A stretch of DNA of 64,000 nucleotides from Pigmentiphaga litoralis. Its GTDB lineage: Bacteria > Pseudomonadota > Gammaproteobacteria > Burkholderiales > Burkholderiaceae_B. This document shows positions 8,830 through 19,403 of the stretch, in pieces. How positions within the stretch are numbered: the first letter of the stretch is position 1; every line of letters starts with the position of its first letter. The DNA is taken from contig NZ_JACCBP010000001.1 in assembly GCF_013408655.1 (NCBI RefSeq), positions 1,302,001 to 1,366,000 on the forward strand. Direction: 5' to 3'. The position numbers were made by a program, and so were the translations under genes. A model generated the notes under the pieces. The model did not search any database. It saw only the letters and a list, made by a program, of their open reading frames with translations, and was not told where the DNA came from.

Positions 8830-9597
8830 TCAGGCTGCAGCGTGACGCAGCCTGGGCAAGGCCAGCGCCTGGGGCAGGCACTCGGCATAGACTTCTCCGA
8901 CCAGGATCAGTGCGGGGCCTTCGGCCAGCTGCGCAGCCGCGTCGGGCAGACCGCCCACGGTGGTCGGCCACATGCGTTGGTGGGGCAGGCTGGCGTTTTC
9001 GACCAGCATGGCGGGCCGATGGGCCGGAATGCCGGCGGCAATCAGCCCGTCGGCAATGTCGCGCGCCTGGCGGCCAGCCATGTACAGCACCAGCGTATCC
9101 ACGTCTTTGGTTGCGTCGGCCCAGGCGTGCGGCACTTCGCCCTTGCCGACGGCGGGGGTCAGGAAGAGCACGCTGCGGCTCATGCCCCGGCGCGTCATGG
9201 ACTGGCCCACTTCGGCCGATGCCCCGAACGCGGCGCTGATACCGGGCACGATTTCCAGAGCGATACCCGCCTGGCGCAAGGCATCGATCTCTTCCTGCGC
9301 GCGGCCAAACAGCATGGGATCGCCGCCCTTGAGCCGGACCACACAGCCATACTGCCGCGCCGCGTCCACCAATTGCTTGTTGATGAATTGCTGCGCGGTG
9401 GAAAGACGGCCACTGCGTTTGCCGACCGCGACAAGGCGCGCCTGGGGCGCCAGCGCCAGCACATCGGGCTGGACGAGGGCGTCATGAAAGACAATGTCGG
9501 CCCGCGCCAGCAGGCGCGCGGCGCGCAGGGTCAGCAGGTCGGCCGCGCCCGGACCGGCGCCGACCAGATAGACACGACCTGACTGCCCTGCTTCCAT
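8830..9597 (-). CDS. cobA: Uroporphyrinogen-III C-methyltransferase
   Basis: SAM-dependent methyltransferase (SUMT) of 255 residues that converts uroporphyrinogen III to precorrin-2, the first step to sirohaem. It has the N-terminal VGAGPG loop, the VRLKGGDPMLFGR motif and VPGISAAFG, all typical of single-domain CobA rather than the fused CysG. Its ATG directly abuts the stop codon of the DUF934 gene, in an operon with cysI. That fits supply of sirohaem to sulfite reductase. The remaining dehydrogenase/ferrochelatase activity must be encoded elsewhere. Confidence 0.94.
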   Translation of the reverse strand: MEAGQSGRVYLVGAGPGAADLLTLRAARLLARADIVFHDALVQPDVLALAPQARLVAVGKRSGRLSTAQQFINKQLVDAARQYGCVVRLKGGDPMLFGRAQEEIDALRQAGIALEIVPGISAAFGASAEVGQSMTRRGMSRSVLFLTPAVGKGEVPHAWADATKDVDTLVLYMAGRQARDIADGLIAAGIPAHRPAMLVENASLPHQRMWPTTVGGLPDAAAQLAEGPALILVGEVYAECLPQALALPRLRHAAA

Positions 9598-10093
9598 TTA
9601 CGCCACCTGCCGAGGCTTGGGATAGGTCTGCTGGTAGTGCACCGTGAACGCGTTGAACGCGGCCAGTGCCTCTTCCGGCCGATGGCCCGGCTTGAGCAGG
9701 AAGCTGTCAAAACCGCAGCGGGCCTGATAGTGGATGGTGTCAATCATCACGTCGCCGACCGCGCGCAACTCGCCCGTGTACTTCAGGCGCGTGCGCAGGA
9801 TCTGCGCGATCGAATACCCGCGGCCGTCCGTGTACTGAGGAAAATCGATGGCGATCAGGGCGACGCCGGTCGCGTCGAATACGCCATGGTCGGCCAGTTC
9901 CAGCGGTTCATCGGCAGGTTCCAGGAAGATGCCGACCGGATGCTGGCGCGTGCGCAGCTGCGCATGGCGTTCCCGCCACACCGCCAACGGCACCAGCCAG
10001 TCGCCGTCGTCGGCAGGCAGGGTCTGGTCGTCGGACGGCGTGAAACGCTGCCATGTGTCGACCTGCAGTTCGCCGTTGCGGATCAATGTGGGA

Positions 10094-10101
<8 letters not shown>
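9598..10101 (-). CDS. DUF934 family protein, sulfite-reduction associated
   Basis: 167-residue protein of the DUF934 family, which in proteobacteria sits next to ferredoxin-type sulfite reductase genes. The ATG at 10101 overlaps the end of cysI by eight bases (ATGTCTGA), so the two are translationally coupled. Conserved-looking blocks are FPQYTDGRGYSIAQILR and GDVMIDTIHYQARCGFDSF. No cofactor motif is obvious. The family is usually described as a probable accessory or electron-transfer partner of sulfite reductase, but its biochemistry is not established. Confidence 0.9.
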
Positions 10102-11824
<1,723 letters not shown>

Positions 11825-11934
11825 GCAGCTTGCCTCTGTGGATGGCGTCCGGGCGAGAAGCAAGCCACCCGCCCGGCGTAATCGTCGAAGCTTACAAATG
11901 CCGGACGATCAACGGAACCATCGATTTGTCATTT

Positions 11935-11995
11935 ATATATGCGAATTTCGATCTAAGCGCCCCCTTCCTTATGAAAAAAGCGCTTATGGATAGCG
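11935..11995 (-). promoter_or_regulatory. AT-rich island upstream of cysI, candidate CysB-type control region
   Basis: The gap between purF and cysI holds a markedly AT-rich patch in otherwise GC-rich DNA. On the coding strand of cysI it contains ATAAG twice, either side of a CGCTTTTTTC run, and further down TATATAAAT. CysB sites in other proteobacteria are AT-rich with ATAA elements, so control by CysB is plausible but not shown. Read leftward, this is the only promoter-like DNA before the cysI operon. Confidence 0.35.
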
Positions 11996-12021
11996 GGCGG
12001 CCGCAGCCTCCCGTGGTTGGA

Positions 12022-13545
12022 TCAGGCTTCTTCCGTTGCCGCGTGACCCATGTTGATACGCAGACCGCCTTCGGCATCCTTGTCGGTGCGGGCACCGCGC
12101 GAGCGCTCGACATGGTCGAGATACTCGGTGGTGACATCGCCCGTGACGTAGTTGCCGTCGAAGCACGAGACGTCGAAGCGTTCCAGGCGCGGGTTCATGT
12201 CGCGCACGGCCTGCTGCATGGCCCCGATGTCCTGGTAGACCAGCGCGTCGGCGCCGATGACCTTGGCGATTTCCTCGTCGGTCCGGCCGTAGGCGATCAG
12301 CTCGCGGCGGGTCGGCATGTCGATGCCATAGACGTTCGGGAACCGCACCGGAGGCGCTGCCGAGGCAAAGAACACCTTGTTGGCGCCGGCCGCACGGGCC
12401 ATGTCGACGATTTCGCCGCTGGTGGTGCCGCGCACGATCGAATCATCGACGATCAGCACGTTCTTGCCCTTGAATTCGACGCCCATGGCGTTTAGCTTCT
12501 GGCGCACCGACTTTTTGCGGACGGCCTGGCCCGGCATGATGAAGGTCCGGCCCACGTAGCGGTTCTTGATGAACCCTTCGCGGTAGTCCAGGTTCAGGCG
12601 GGCGGCCAGCTGCATGGCAGCCGGACGGGCCGAATCGGGAATCGGCATGACCACGTCGATATCGCCCAGGCGCAGGTTGGTGGCGACCTTGTCGGCCAAG
12701 TATTCACCCATGCGCAGGCGCGAACCGTACACCGACACCCCGTCCATCAGCGAGTCCGGGCGCGCAAAGTACACGTACTCGAAAATGCAGGGATTGAGCT
12801 GGGGGTTGATCGCGCACTGGCGGGCCGAGAAGCGGCCGTTGATGTCGATGAAGATGGCTTCGCCGGGTTCGACGTCGCGCACGAGCTGAAAGCCCATGCC
12901 TTCGAGCGTGACCGATTCCGACGCCACCATCCATTCGGTGCCGGTGTCGGTCTCGAGCTTGCCGATACAGAGCGGGCGGATGCCGAACGGGTCGCGGAAG
13001 GCGAGCAGGCCGTAGCCGGAGATCTGCGCGACCACCGCATACGCGCCCTTGGCGCGGCGGTGCACGGCGGACACGGCGCGAAAGATCGCGTCTTCATCAA
13101 GCGAGACGCCATTCGACGACTGCTGCAGTTCGTGCGCGAGCACGTTCAGCAACACTTCGGAATCGGAGTTCGTATTGATGTGGCGGCGGTCGATACGGAA
13201 GAGCTCTTCGCGCAGGCTTTCCCAATTCGTCAGGTTGCCGTTGGTGGCGAACGTGATGCCGAACGGGGCGTTGACGTAGAAAGGCTGGGCTTCCTCGGCG
13301 CTGGAACTCGACCCCGCGGTGGGATATCGCACCTGGCCGATACCCACGCTGCCGGGCAGCGAACGCATGTTGCGGGTGCGGAAAACGTCGCGCACGAGCC
13401 CATGGGCCTTGTACATATTGAACATGTTGCCCTGCGACGTGGCGATACCGGCCGCGTCCTGCCCACGATGCTGCAGGAGCAACAGACTGTCGTAGAGCAA
13501 CTGATTAACCGGCGCGTTGGAGACGACACCGACGATTCCACACAT
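12022..13545 (-). CDS. purF: Amidophosphoribosyltransferase
   Basis: First committed enzyme of purine synthesis, 507 residues, transferring glutamine ammonia to PRPP. Mature-type N-terminus MCGIVGVV has the catalytic cysteine at position 2 after Met removal. The glutaminase domain (about 1-230) includes RYPTAG and NGNLTN. The phosphoribosyltransferase domain carries the PRPP loop VLIVDDSIVRGTT around residue 370. It is the last gene of the leftward folC-SPOR-cvpA-purF cluster, starting 26 bp after cvpA. Confidence 0.97.
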   Translation of the reverse strand: MCGIVGVVSNAPVNQLLYDSLLLLQHRGQDAAGIATSQGNMFNMYKAHGLVRDVFRTRNMRSLPGSVGIGQVRYPTAGSSSSAEEAQPFYVNAPFGITFATNGNLTNWESLREELFRIDRRHINTNSDSEVLLNVLAHELQQSSNGVSLDEDAIFRAVSAVHRRAKGAYAVVAQISGYGLLAFRDPFGIRPLCIGKLETDTGTEWMVASESVTLEGMGFQLVRDVEPGEAIFIDINGRFSARQCAINPQLNPCIFEYVYFARPDSLMDGVSVYGSRLRMGEYLADKVATNLRLGDIDVVMPIPDSARPAAMQLAARLNLDYREGFIKNRYVGRTFIMPGQAVRKKSVRQKLNAMGVEFKGKNVLIVDDSIVRGTTSGEIVDMARAAGANKVFFASAAPPVRFPNVYGIDMPTRRELIAYGRTDEEIAKVIGADALVYQDIGAMQQAVRDMNPRLERFDVSCFDGNYVTGDVTTEYLDHVERSRGARTDKDAEGGLRINMGHAATEEA

Positions 13546-13571
13546 GAGAGCCTCGTTTCAAGAGCACAACT

Positions 13572-14060
13572 TCAATAACGGATCCAATCCGCAAACTGTT
13601 CCGGTACCCACGGCTTGACTGCCCGTGCGCCTTCTTCGGCGAGAGGCGAGAATGTCGCCTCGGTCCACCAGGGCTCCTTGGGTAAAGGAGTGAACCCTGC
13701 AGCAATGACCAGCACCAGCACGATGAGCAGACCACGTGCCAGGCCAAAAATTCCGCCCAGGCCGCGATCGGCGGGTGACAACCCGGTTGCCTTGATGAGC
13801 ATGCCGAGCGCCAGGTTCACGATGCCCACCGCCAGCAGCACCGCGATGAACACGCCTACGTAGGACACGCCCAGGCGCAAGGCGGGCGTGTCTATATGCG
13901 GGGTCAGCCACTCATACACAAGAGGGCCGTAACGTGTCGCGGCGGTGAAGGCCGCGACGTAAGCGATCAGGGACAGCAATTCCTTGATGAGCCCGCGAAA
14001 CAGGCCGATCAGTACCGACGCGGCCAGTATCGCGATGACCGCGTAGTCAAAGTTCGTCAC
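13572..14060 (-). CDS. cvpA: CvpA family membrane protein
   Basis: 162-residue inner-membrane protein with four predicted helices and the family opening FDYAVIAILAASVLIGLFRG. CvpA is linked to colicin V production and to envelope stress and bile tolerance in enterobacteria; its mechanism is unresolved. Its ATG overlaps the stop of the SPOR-domain gene by four bases, and purF follows, which is the conserved proteobacterial order. Confidence 0.93.
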   Translation of the reverse strand: MTNFDYAVIAILAASVLIGLFRGLIKELLSLIAYVAAFTAATRYGPLVYEWLTPHIDTPALRLGVSYVGVFIAVLLAVGIVNLALGMLIKATGLSPADRGLGGIFGLARGLLIVLVLVIAAGFTPLPKEPWWTEATFSPLAEEGARAVKPWVPEQFADWIRY

Positions 14061-14914
14061 AGCGGCACGATGGAACTGCTGAATCCTGCGGAATTGACGC
14101 GGTTGCGGGCGACATCGGCCGCTTCACGCGACGAGAACGGGCCGACCCGGACGCGGAACACGTCGCCCTTGCCGGTCTTGACCCGCTCGGTAAAGGCCTT
14201 GATGCCGGCTGCGCTGAGCCGATCGCGCATGTCCTGGGCGCGTTCTTCGGTCGAGAACGCCGCGATCTGCACCGCAAAACTGTTCTTGCTGTCCGCTTTG
14301 CTGTCAGCCTTGGATTCAGCGGCCGCAGGCGGCGTGGCGCGGGCCACGGTCTGCCCTTCCAGCAGCGCGCGGGCCCGTTCGGCTTCCGCGCGGGCAGCGT
14401 TGGCGGCCGGTTTGGGGTCGGGTTTGGCTTCCGGCTTAGGTTCGGGCTTGGGCGCTTCGGCGCGTTCCGTGCGTTCAGGGCGCGTGGGCTCCGGACGCGG
14501 CTCGGGCCGGGTCGGCTCCGGGCGCGTCGGTTCCGGCCGGGCGGTTTCAGCCGGGCGCGGATCGGGCGTGGGGGCAACCGGCGTGGATGGCGCAGGCGTG
14601 GCTGGCGGCGCGTCGGTGGACGGCGCTGGCGTGACTGCGGCAACCGGGGGCTTGGGCGCTTCGACCTGACCGTTCTTGTCGGGAATCAGGATGGGGATGT
14701 CGTCGCGCAGCGGCGTGGGCTCGGAATCGAGCACCATCGGCAAGACGATGACGGCAGCCAGCACAAGGGCAATCGCCCCGACCAGGCGGCGGCGCGCACG
14801 GCGGCGCGCTTCCTGCGCGGGGTCTTGAGGTTCGTCGTTACCTGCACCATAACTGGCACGAGTGGGCCTGGCCGAGGTGGATCCGGCCTTCTGTTTGCGT
14901 TCGAGCAATCCCAT
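14057..14914 (-). CDS. SPOR domain protein (DedD-like)
   Basis: 285-residue, single-pass inner-membrane protein with a periplasmic SPOR domain. A cytoplasmic basic segment (about 1-46) is followed by one helix (VGAIALVLAAVIVLPMVL). A long Pro/Glu/Lys-rich linker follows, with repeated PEPTRPEP-like units, then the SPOR domain at about 208-285 (FAVQIAAFS...FRVRVGPFSS). SPOR domains bind denuded septal glycan, so a role in cell division like DedD is likely. It sits between folC and cvpA as in other betaproteobacteria. The linker DNA is internally repetitive and may vary in length. Confidence 0.9.
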   Translation of the reverse strand: MGLLERKQKAGSTSARPTRASYGAGNDEPQDPAQEARRRARRRLVGAIALVLAAVIVLPMVLDSEPTPLRDDIPILIPDKNGQVEAPKPPVAAVTPAPSTDAPPATPAPSTPVAPTPDPRPAETARPEPTRPEPTRPEPRPEPTRPERTERAEAPKPEPKPEAKPDPKPAANAARAEAERARALLEGQTVARATPPAAAESKADSKADSKNSFAVQIAAFSTEERAQDMRDRLSAAGIKAFTERVKTGKGDVFRVRVGPFSSREAADVARNRVNSAGFSSSIVPL

Positions 14915-14975
14915 TTGTACGTCCGGCGATGAGGCTGGCGGCGTGGTGGGGGTTGGGACTTCAACCCGCTGTCAG

Positions 14976-16298
14976 TCAAGCATGGCGCGCGGCCTTGGCC
15001 TCACGCTGATACGACAACACGCCGGCCACGGTAAGAAATGATCCGAAGACCAGGATTCTATCACCCTCGCCTGCCCTTGCCTCGACAGCAGCGTACGCGT
15101 CGCCCGGGTTGTTGTAAGCAGTGATCGAGTTGTCCTTGCCCTCGGGCACCCCCAGGGCGCGCAGACGCTCGGCCAGCGCCTCGCCGCTCAGTCCGCGCGG
15201 GCCTGGCAGGCCGGCGCACAACCAGTGGTCGACACGGCCTTTCAGCTTTTCCACCACGCCGTCGATATCCTTGTCGCTCAGCATGCCGAACACGGCGTAG
15301 GTGTACGGGTGAAAGCCCATGTTGCCCAGGTTGTCGGCCAGCACCGCGGCGGCGTGCGGATTGTGCGCCACGTCCAGGATCACGGTCGGCTGGCCGGGCA
15401 GGATCTGGAATCGGCCGGGCAATTGCACCTGCAGCAGGCCCAGGCGCACCGCCTGTTGCGGCACCGGCAGGCGGTCGCGCAGGGCTTCCAGCGCGGCCAG
15501 GGCGGCCGACGCGTTCAGCAACTGGTTCGCGCCGCGCAGGGCCGGATAGGCCATCGCGTTGCGGCGCTGGTTGCGGCCGCCGTAGCTCCACTGCTGCTTG
15601 TCGCCCGAATAGTTGTAGTCGCGGCCAAAGCGCCACAGGTCGGCGCCGATCGATTCGGCGTAATCGACCAGGGTCTCTGGCGGCACGGGGTCGGCGCAGA
15701 TCGCGGGCTTGCCAGGCCGGAAGATGTGGGCTTTTTCAAAGCCGATCTGCTCGCGCGTATCGCCCAGGTAGTCCATATGATCCAGGTCGACACTGGTCAC
15801 GATCGCGCAGTCCGCATCGACAATGTTGACGGCATCCAGGCGGCCACCCAGGCCGACTTCCAGCACGACCACGTCCAGGTCCTGCTGATCGAACAGCCGC
15901 AGGATCGCCAGGGTCGTCAACTCGAAATAGGTCAGCGACACGTCGCCCCGCGCGGCGTCGACCGCGGCGAACTGCTCGGTCAGCTGGGCATCGGTAGCGA
16001 TCTCGCCATTGACCCGGGCGCGTTCATTGAAGTCGAGCAGATGCGGCGACGTGTACAGCCCCACCTTGTAGCCCGCGCACAGCAGAATGGATTCCAGGGT
16101 GGCGCAGGTTGAGCCCTTGCCATTGGTGCCACCGACCACAAAACGAACGCAGTCGAGCTTCAGGGCCAGCCGGTCCGCGACCTGCCGCACCCGGTCCAGG
16201 CCCATGTCGATGGGACGGCTGTGGATGGACTCCAGATAGCTCAGCCACGTGGAAAGCGGGCTGCTGGCGTCGGGGCGGGAAGAAGAACTCGTGGACAT
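14976..16298 (-). CDS. folC: Bifunctional dihydrofolate / folylpolyglutamate synthase
   Basis: Mur-ligase-family ATP-dependent enzyme, 440 residues from the ATG at 16298. A TTG four codons earlier is the only upstream option. The P-loop GGTNGKGST lies near residue 60. The folate-binding stretch YTSPHLLDFNERARVNG and the second nucleotide/Mg motif region VTSVDLDHMDYLG are clear. It adds glutamate to dihydropteroate and to folates. It heads the folC-SPOR-cvpA-purF operon. folD lies elsewhere in the window at 62 kb. Confidence 0.95.
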   Translation of the reverse strand: MSTSSSSRPDASSPLSTWLSYLESIHSRPIDMGLDRVRQVADRLALKLDCVRFVVGGTNGKGSTCATLESILLCAGYKVGLYTSPHLLDFNERARVNGEIATDAQLTEQFAAVDAARGDVSLTYFELTTLAILRLFDQQDLDVVVLEVGLGGRLDAVNIVDADCAIVTSVDLDHMDYLGDTREQIGFEKAHIFRPGKPAICADPVPPETLVDYAESIGADLWRFGRDYNYSGDKQQWSYGGRNQRRNAMAYPALRGANQLLNASAALAALEALRDRLPVPQQAVRLGLLQVQLPGRFQILPGQPTVILDVAHNPHAAAVLADNLGNMGFHPYTYAVFGMLSDKDIDGVVEKLKGRVDHWLCAGLPGPRGLSGEALAERLRALGVPEGKDNSITAYNNPGDAYAAVEARAGEGDRILVFGSFLTVAGVLSYQREAKAARHA

Positions 16299-16513
16299 GG
16301 CGGGGGACAATCGACGTAAAGGCGTAACTATAGAACGTCTTGCGATCCGGGGCCGGGTGCGGGCGGGTGCTTGCCGGGGGCTCCGCAGTTATTCGCGCCA
16401 GTGATTTCGATTATCCGGAACGCGCTATTGGCAAATCCGGAGTGGGTGCCTACGCTTGCGGTGCGCACATGGCGAAGACCATGTCCATGGCAAAGACCAT
16501 TCCGGAGACAACA

Positions 16514-18328
16514 ATGACCCGCACCCCCTGCGCCACCCGGCGTACCGCACCATCCGACCCGCTGCGTTTTTCCCTTCCGCGCGCCTTTGCGCTGCTGCCG
16601 ATCACCGCCGTGCTGCTTGCAGCCTGCGGCGGCAGTGATGACGACAATAACGGCACCCCCGACACCCCTGCCCCACCCGCGCTGGTCCAGAACGCGCAGA
16701 CCTGCGCGGCGCTGAGCGGGACGGCCATTCCGGCGACCGCCATTGGCGAGCCGACGACCGGTGCGGTCGTGACGGCGGCCAGCCTGGTCAGTGCGGTGCC
16801 GCAGACGTTGAACGCGGCGGGTACGGCCGTCACGGCCGCCCTGCCCGAATACTGCCGCGTCCTGATCGACATCAAGCCCGTCGATTCGAGCGCGCCGCTG
16901 ATCAAGGCGCAGGTGAACCTGCCAACCACGTGGAACGGCAAGTCCATGCAGTTGGGCGGTGGCGGGTACAACGGGTCGCTGGTGACAGGACTGGGGGGCG
17001 AAGCCAATCAGCCGCCCAGCGCGCCGTTGCCGCTCACACGGGGATACGCCACGCTGGGTACCGATTCCGGTCACCAGAACGCAACCGGTGTCGAGGCCTT
17101 TGCCTTTGCGCTGAACGACGAGTCCCTGACGAACTTTGCGTATGCGTCGTACAAGAAAACGCGGGACGTCGGGGTGCGGCTGATGACGGCGTATTACGGC
17201 AAGCCGGCCACCAAAAGCTATTACATGGGATCGTCGGAAGGCGGGCGTGAAGGGATGATGATGGCCCAGCGCTATCCGCAGGACTTCGACGGCATCCTGT
17301 CCTTGTACCCGGTGCTGAACTGGTCGGGCTTGCAAACCTTCGGTAACAACGTGGGCGGCATCCTGCAGAAGGATCCGGGCGCGTGGCTGGGAACCAAGGT
17401 CAAGCTGATCAACGATACGGTGCTGGCGGCATGCGATGCGCTCGACGGCATTACCGATCGGGTCGTCAGCAACTACCTGGGCTGCAAGGCGCCTGCCGAT
17501 GCGGCCCTGGCGGCGTTGCGGTGCCCGTCGGGCAATGACGAGGGCGCGAGCTGCCTGTCGACGGCGCAACTGGCCGCCGTGAATGCCGCGCACGCGGGCT
17601 ACACCTTCAGCTTCCCGCTGGCCAATGGCGTGACGGCCTACCCCGGGTTCGGCTACGGCAATGAGGCGAATCCCGCCAACTGGCCAACCTGGATGACAGG
17701 CACCGTGGCGCCGAACTTTACCGCGGCGCCCAATCCCGCCGGCATCGGCAATCTGTTCAACTTCGGCAACGGCTATGTGCGGTACTTCATTGCCAAGGAC
17801 CCGAACTTCAACCCGCTGGCCTACAACCCGACCAACTTCCGCGCGCGGGTGGAACAGGTGTCGGCCCTGATGGACGCCACCAATCCCGACCTGACGGCCT
17901 TTCGCGCTCGCGGCGGCAAACTGATCCTGCGCGAGAACGTGTCCGACACGGCGCAAAGCCCGTTCGCCGGTCTGCGCTACTTCGACTCGGTCAACGCCAA
18001 AATGGGTGAGGCGAACGTGGCGAGCTTCATGCGTACGTATGTGACGCCGGGCATCGGCCACACCGGATCGGAAGTCCCGGCCGGCACGACCGAAGCGCCT
18101 GCCTATGGCATTCCAGCCGCGATCGACTGGGTGGCGATTTTGGAGAAGTGGGTGGAAGGTGGCCAGGCCCCGGCCGACCAGCTGGTGCAGACGATCGAAC
18201 AGCGGGTGCCGCCGTTCACGGTCACGGCATCCAAGCCGCTGTGCCGCTATCCGCTGTATCCGAAGTATGTCGGCACGTCGCCGGCGGGCGGCAACCTGGC
18301 GTCGAACTATGTGTGTTCGGCGTCATGA
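16514..18328 (+). CDS. Tannase / feruloyl esterase family lipoprotein
   Basis: Secreted alpha/beta hydrolase of the tannase and feruloyl esterase family, 604 residues from the ATG at 16514, preceded by GGAG at the right distance. The signal peptide ends in a lipobox LLAAC (Cys38), so the protein is probably a lipoprotein. The nucleophile is Ser241 in GSSEGGREGMM. A late GIGHTG supplies the likely catalytic His, and RGGKLILRENVSD is the usual region near the acid residue. It probably hydrolyses an ester of an aromatic acid; the substrate cannot be read. It is divergent from folC. Confidence 0.88.
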   Translation: MTRTPCATRRTAPSDPLRFSLPRAFALLPITAVLLAACGGSDDDNNGTPDTPAPPALVQNAQTCAALSGTAIPATAIGEPTTGAVVTAASLVSAVPQTLNAAGTAVTAALPEYCRVLIDIKPVDSSAPLIKAQVNLPTTWNGKSMQLGGGGYNGSLVTGLGGEANQPPSAPLPLTRGYATLGTDSGHQNATGVEAFAFALNDESLTNFAYASYKKTRDVGVRLMTAYYGKPATKSYYMGSSEGGREGMMMAQRYPQDFDGILSLYPVLNWSGLQTFGNNVGGILQKDPGAWLGTKVKLINDTVLAACDALDGITDRVVSNYLGCKAPADAALAALRCPSGNDEGASCLSTAQLAAVNAAHAGYTFSFPLANGVTAYPGFGYGNEANPANWPTWMTGTVAPNFTAAPNPAGIGNLFNFGNGYVRYFIAKDPNFNPLAYNPTNFRARVEQVSALMDATNPDLTAFRARGGKLILRENVSDTAQSPFAGLRYFDSVNAKMGEANVASFMRTYVTPGIGHTGSEVPAGTTEAPAYGIPAAIDWVAILEKWVEGGQAPADQLVQTIEQRVPPFTVTASKPLCRYPLYPKYVGTSPAGGNLASNYVCSAS

Positions 18329-18378
18329 TGCGGTGACGTCCGCGTGACCGCCGCCTGACGTTCAGGTGCGCAAACGAC

Positions 18379-18402
18379 AAGGCCGGCAACTTGCCGGCCT
18401 TG
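18379..18402. terminator. Bidirectional hairpin between tannase and map genes
   Basis: A near-perfect palindrome AAGGCCGGCAA-C-TTGCCGGCCTT lies between the two convergent genes. It is followed rightward by TTGTTT and preceded by AAACGACAA, so it has U-rich ends in both directions. It is a good factor-independent terminator for both transcripts. Confidence 0.75.
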
Positions 18403-18428
18403 TTTCGTGAGTCGCCGTTATCGCGCGA

Positions 18429-19199
18429 TCAATTCACTTTGCCTGGCCACGGGGTAAGGATGTCGAAGCCCGTGGACGTGACCGCCACCGTGTGCTCCCA
18501 TTGTGCGGACAATGAGCCATCCACCGTGACCACGGTCCATTCGTCACCCAGCACCTTGACGTCAGGCTTGCCGATGTTGAGCATGGGTTCGATCGTGAAG
18601 ACCATGCCTTCTTTAAGGCGCACGCCCGTGCCGGGGCGGCCGTAATGCAGGACCTGCGGGTCTTCGTGATACTTCTTGCCGATGCCGTGGCCGCAGAAGT
18701 CGCGGACCACCGAAAAGCCGGCGGCTTCGGCATGCACCTGGATCGCCGCGCCCACATCGCCCAATTGCGCGCCCGGCTTGACGGCCTGGATGCCCAGCAT
18801 CATGGATTCCAGCGTGACGTCGACCAGCCGGCGCGCGTCGTCGGACGGGGTGCCTGCAAAGTACATGCGGCTGGTATCGCCGTGCCAGCCGCCTTTGATG
18901 ACCGTGACGTCGATGTTGACGATGTCGCCATCCTTCAGGATTTCTTTCGGGCTGGGAATGCCGTGGCACACCACGCCGTTGATCGACGTGCAGAGGGTCT
19001 TGGGAAAGCCGTGATAGCCGACATTGGCCGGAATCGCTTTCTGTACCTTGGTGATGTGCTCGAAACAGCGGCGGTCGAGCTCTTCGGTAGATACCCCTGG
19101 CTGCACGTACTCCCCGATCATTTCCAATACCTCGGCGGCAAGCTTGCCGGCCTCGCGCATTGCCTGAACCTGCAACGGCGTCTTGATCGTAATTGCCAT
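18429..19199 (-). CDS. map: Methionine aminopeptidase, type I
   Basis: Cytoplasmic metallopeptidase that removes the initiator Met, 256 residues from the ATG at 19199, which has GGAG upstream. Metal-binding residues lie in NIDVTVIKGGWHGDTSRMY (two Asp), DFCGHGIGK (His), FTIEPM (Glu) and SAQWEHT (Glu). An in-frame start five codons earlier is possible but has no ribosome site. It is transcribed leftward, alone, and ends at the shared terminator. Confidence 0.96.
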   Translation of the reverse strand: MAITIKTPLQVQAMREAGKLAAEVLEMIGEYVQPGVSTEELDRRCFEHITKVQKAIPANVGYHGFPKTLCTSINGVVCHGIPSPKEILKDGDIVNIDVTVIKGGWHGDTSRMYFAGTPSDDARRLVDVTLESMMLGIQAVKPGAQLGDVGAAIQVHAEAAGFSVVRDFCGHGIGKKYHEDPQVLHYGRPGTGVRLKEGMVFTIEPMLNIGKPDVKVLGDEWTVVTVDGSLSAQWEHTVAVTSTGFDILTPWPGKVN

Positions 19200-19403
19200 G
19201 GGTGAACGCTCCAATATTTCCCTGATTTTACGGCGATACGGGTCATACGTCTTTTCCGGGGGGCATTGCAGCAGTCGGATGAGTGGCGTAGCCTCAGGGG
19301 ATAACCCGCATTCCTAAGCCTTAGTCCTTTGTGCTCCGGGCGGCAGACGCTGATACGCCAACGTCTGCGCCGTGCGCCCTCCCCCTGCTTTCATCCTTTC
19401 TTC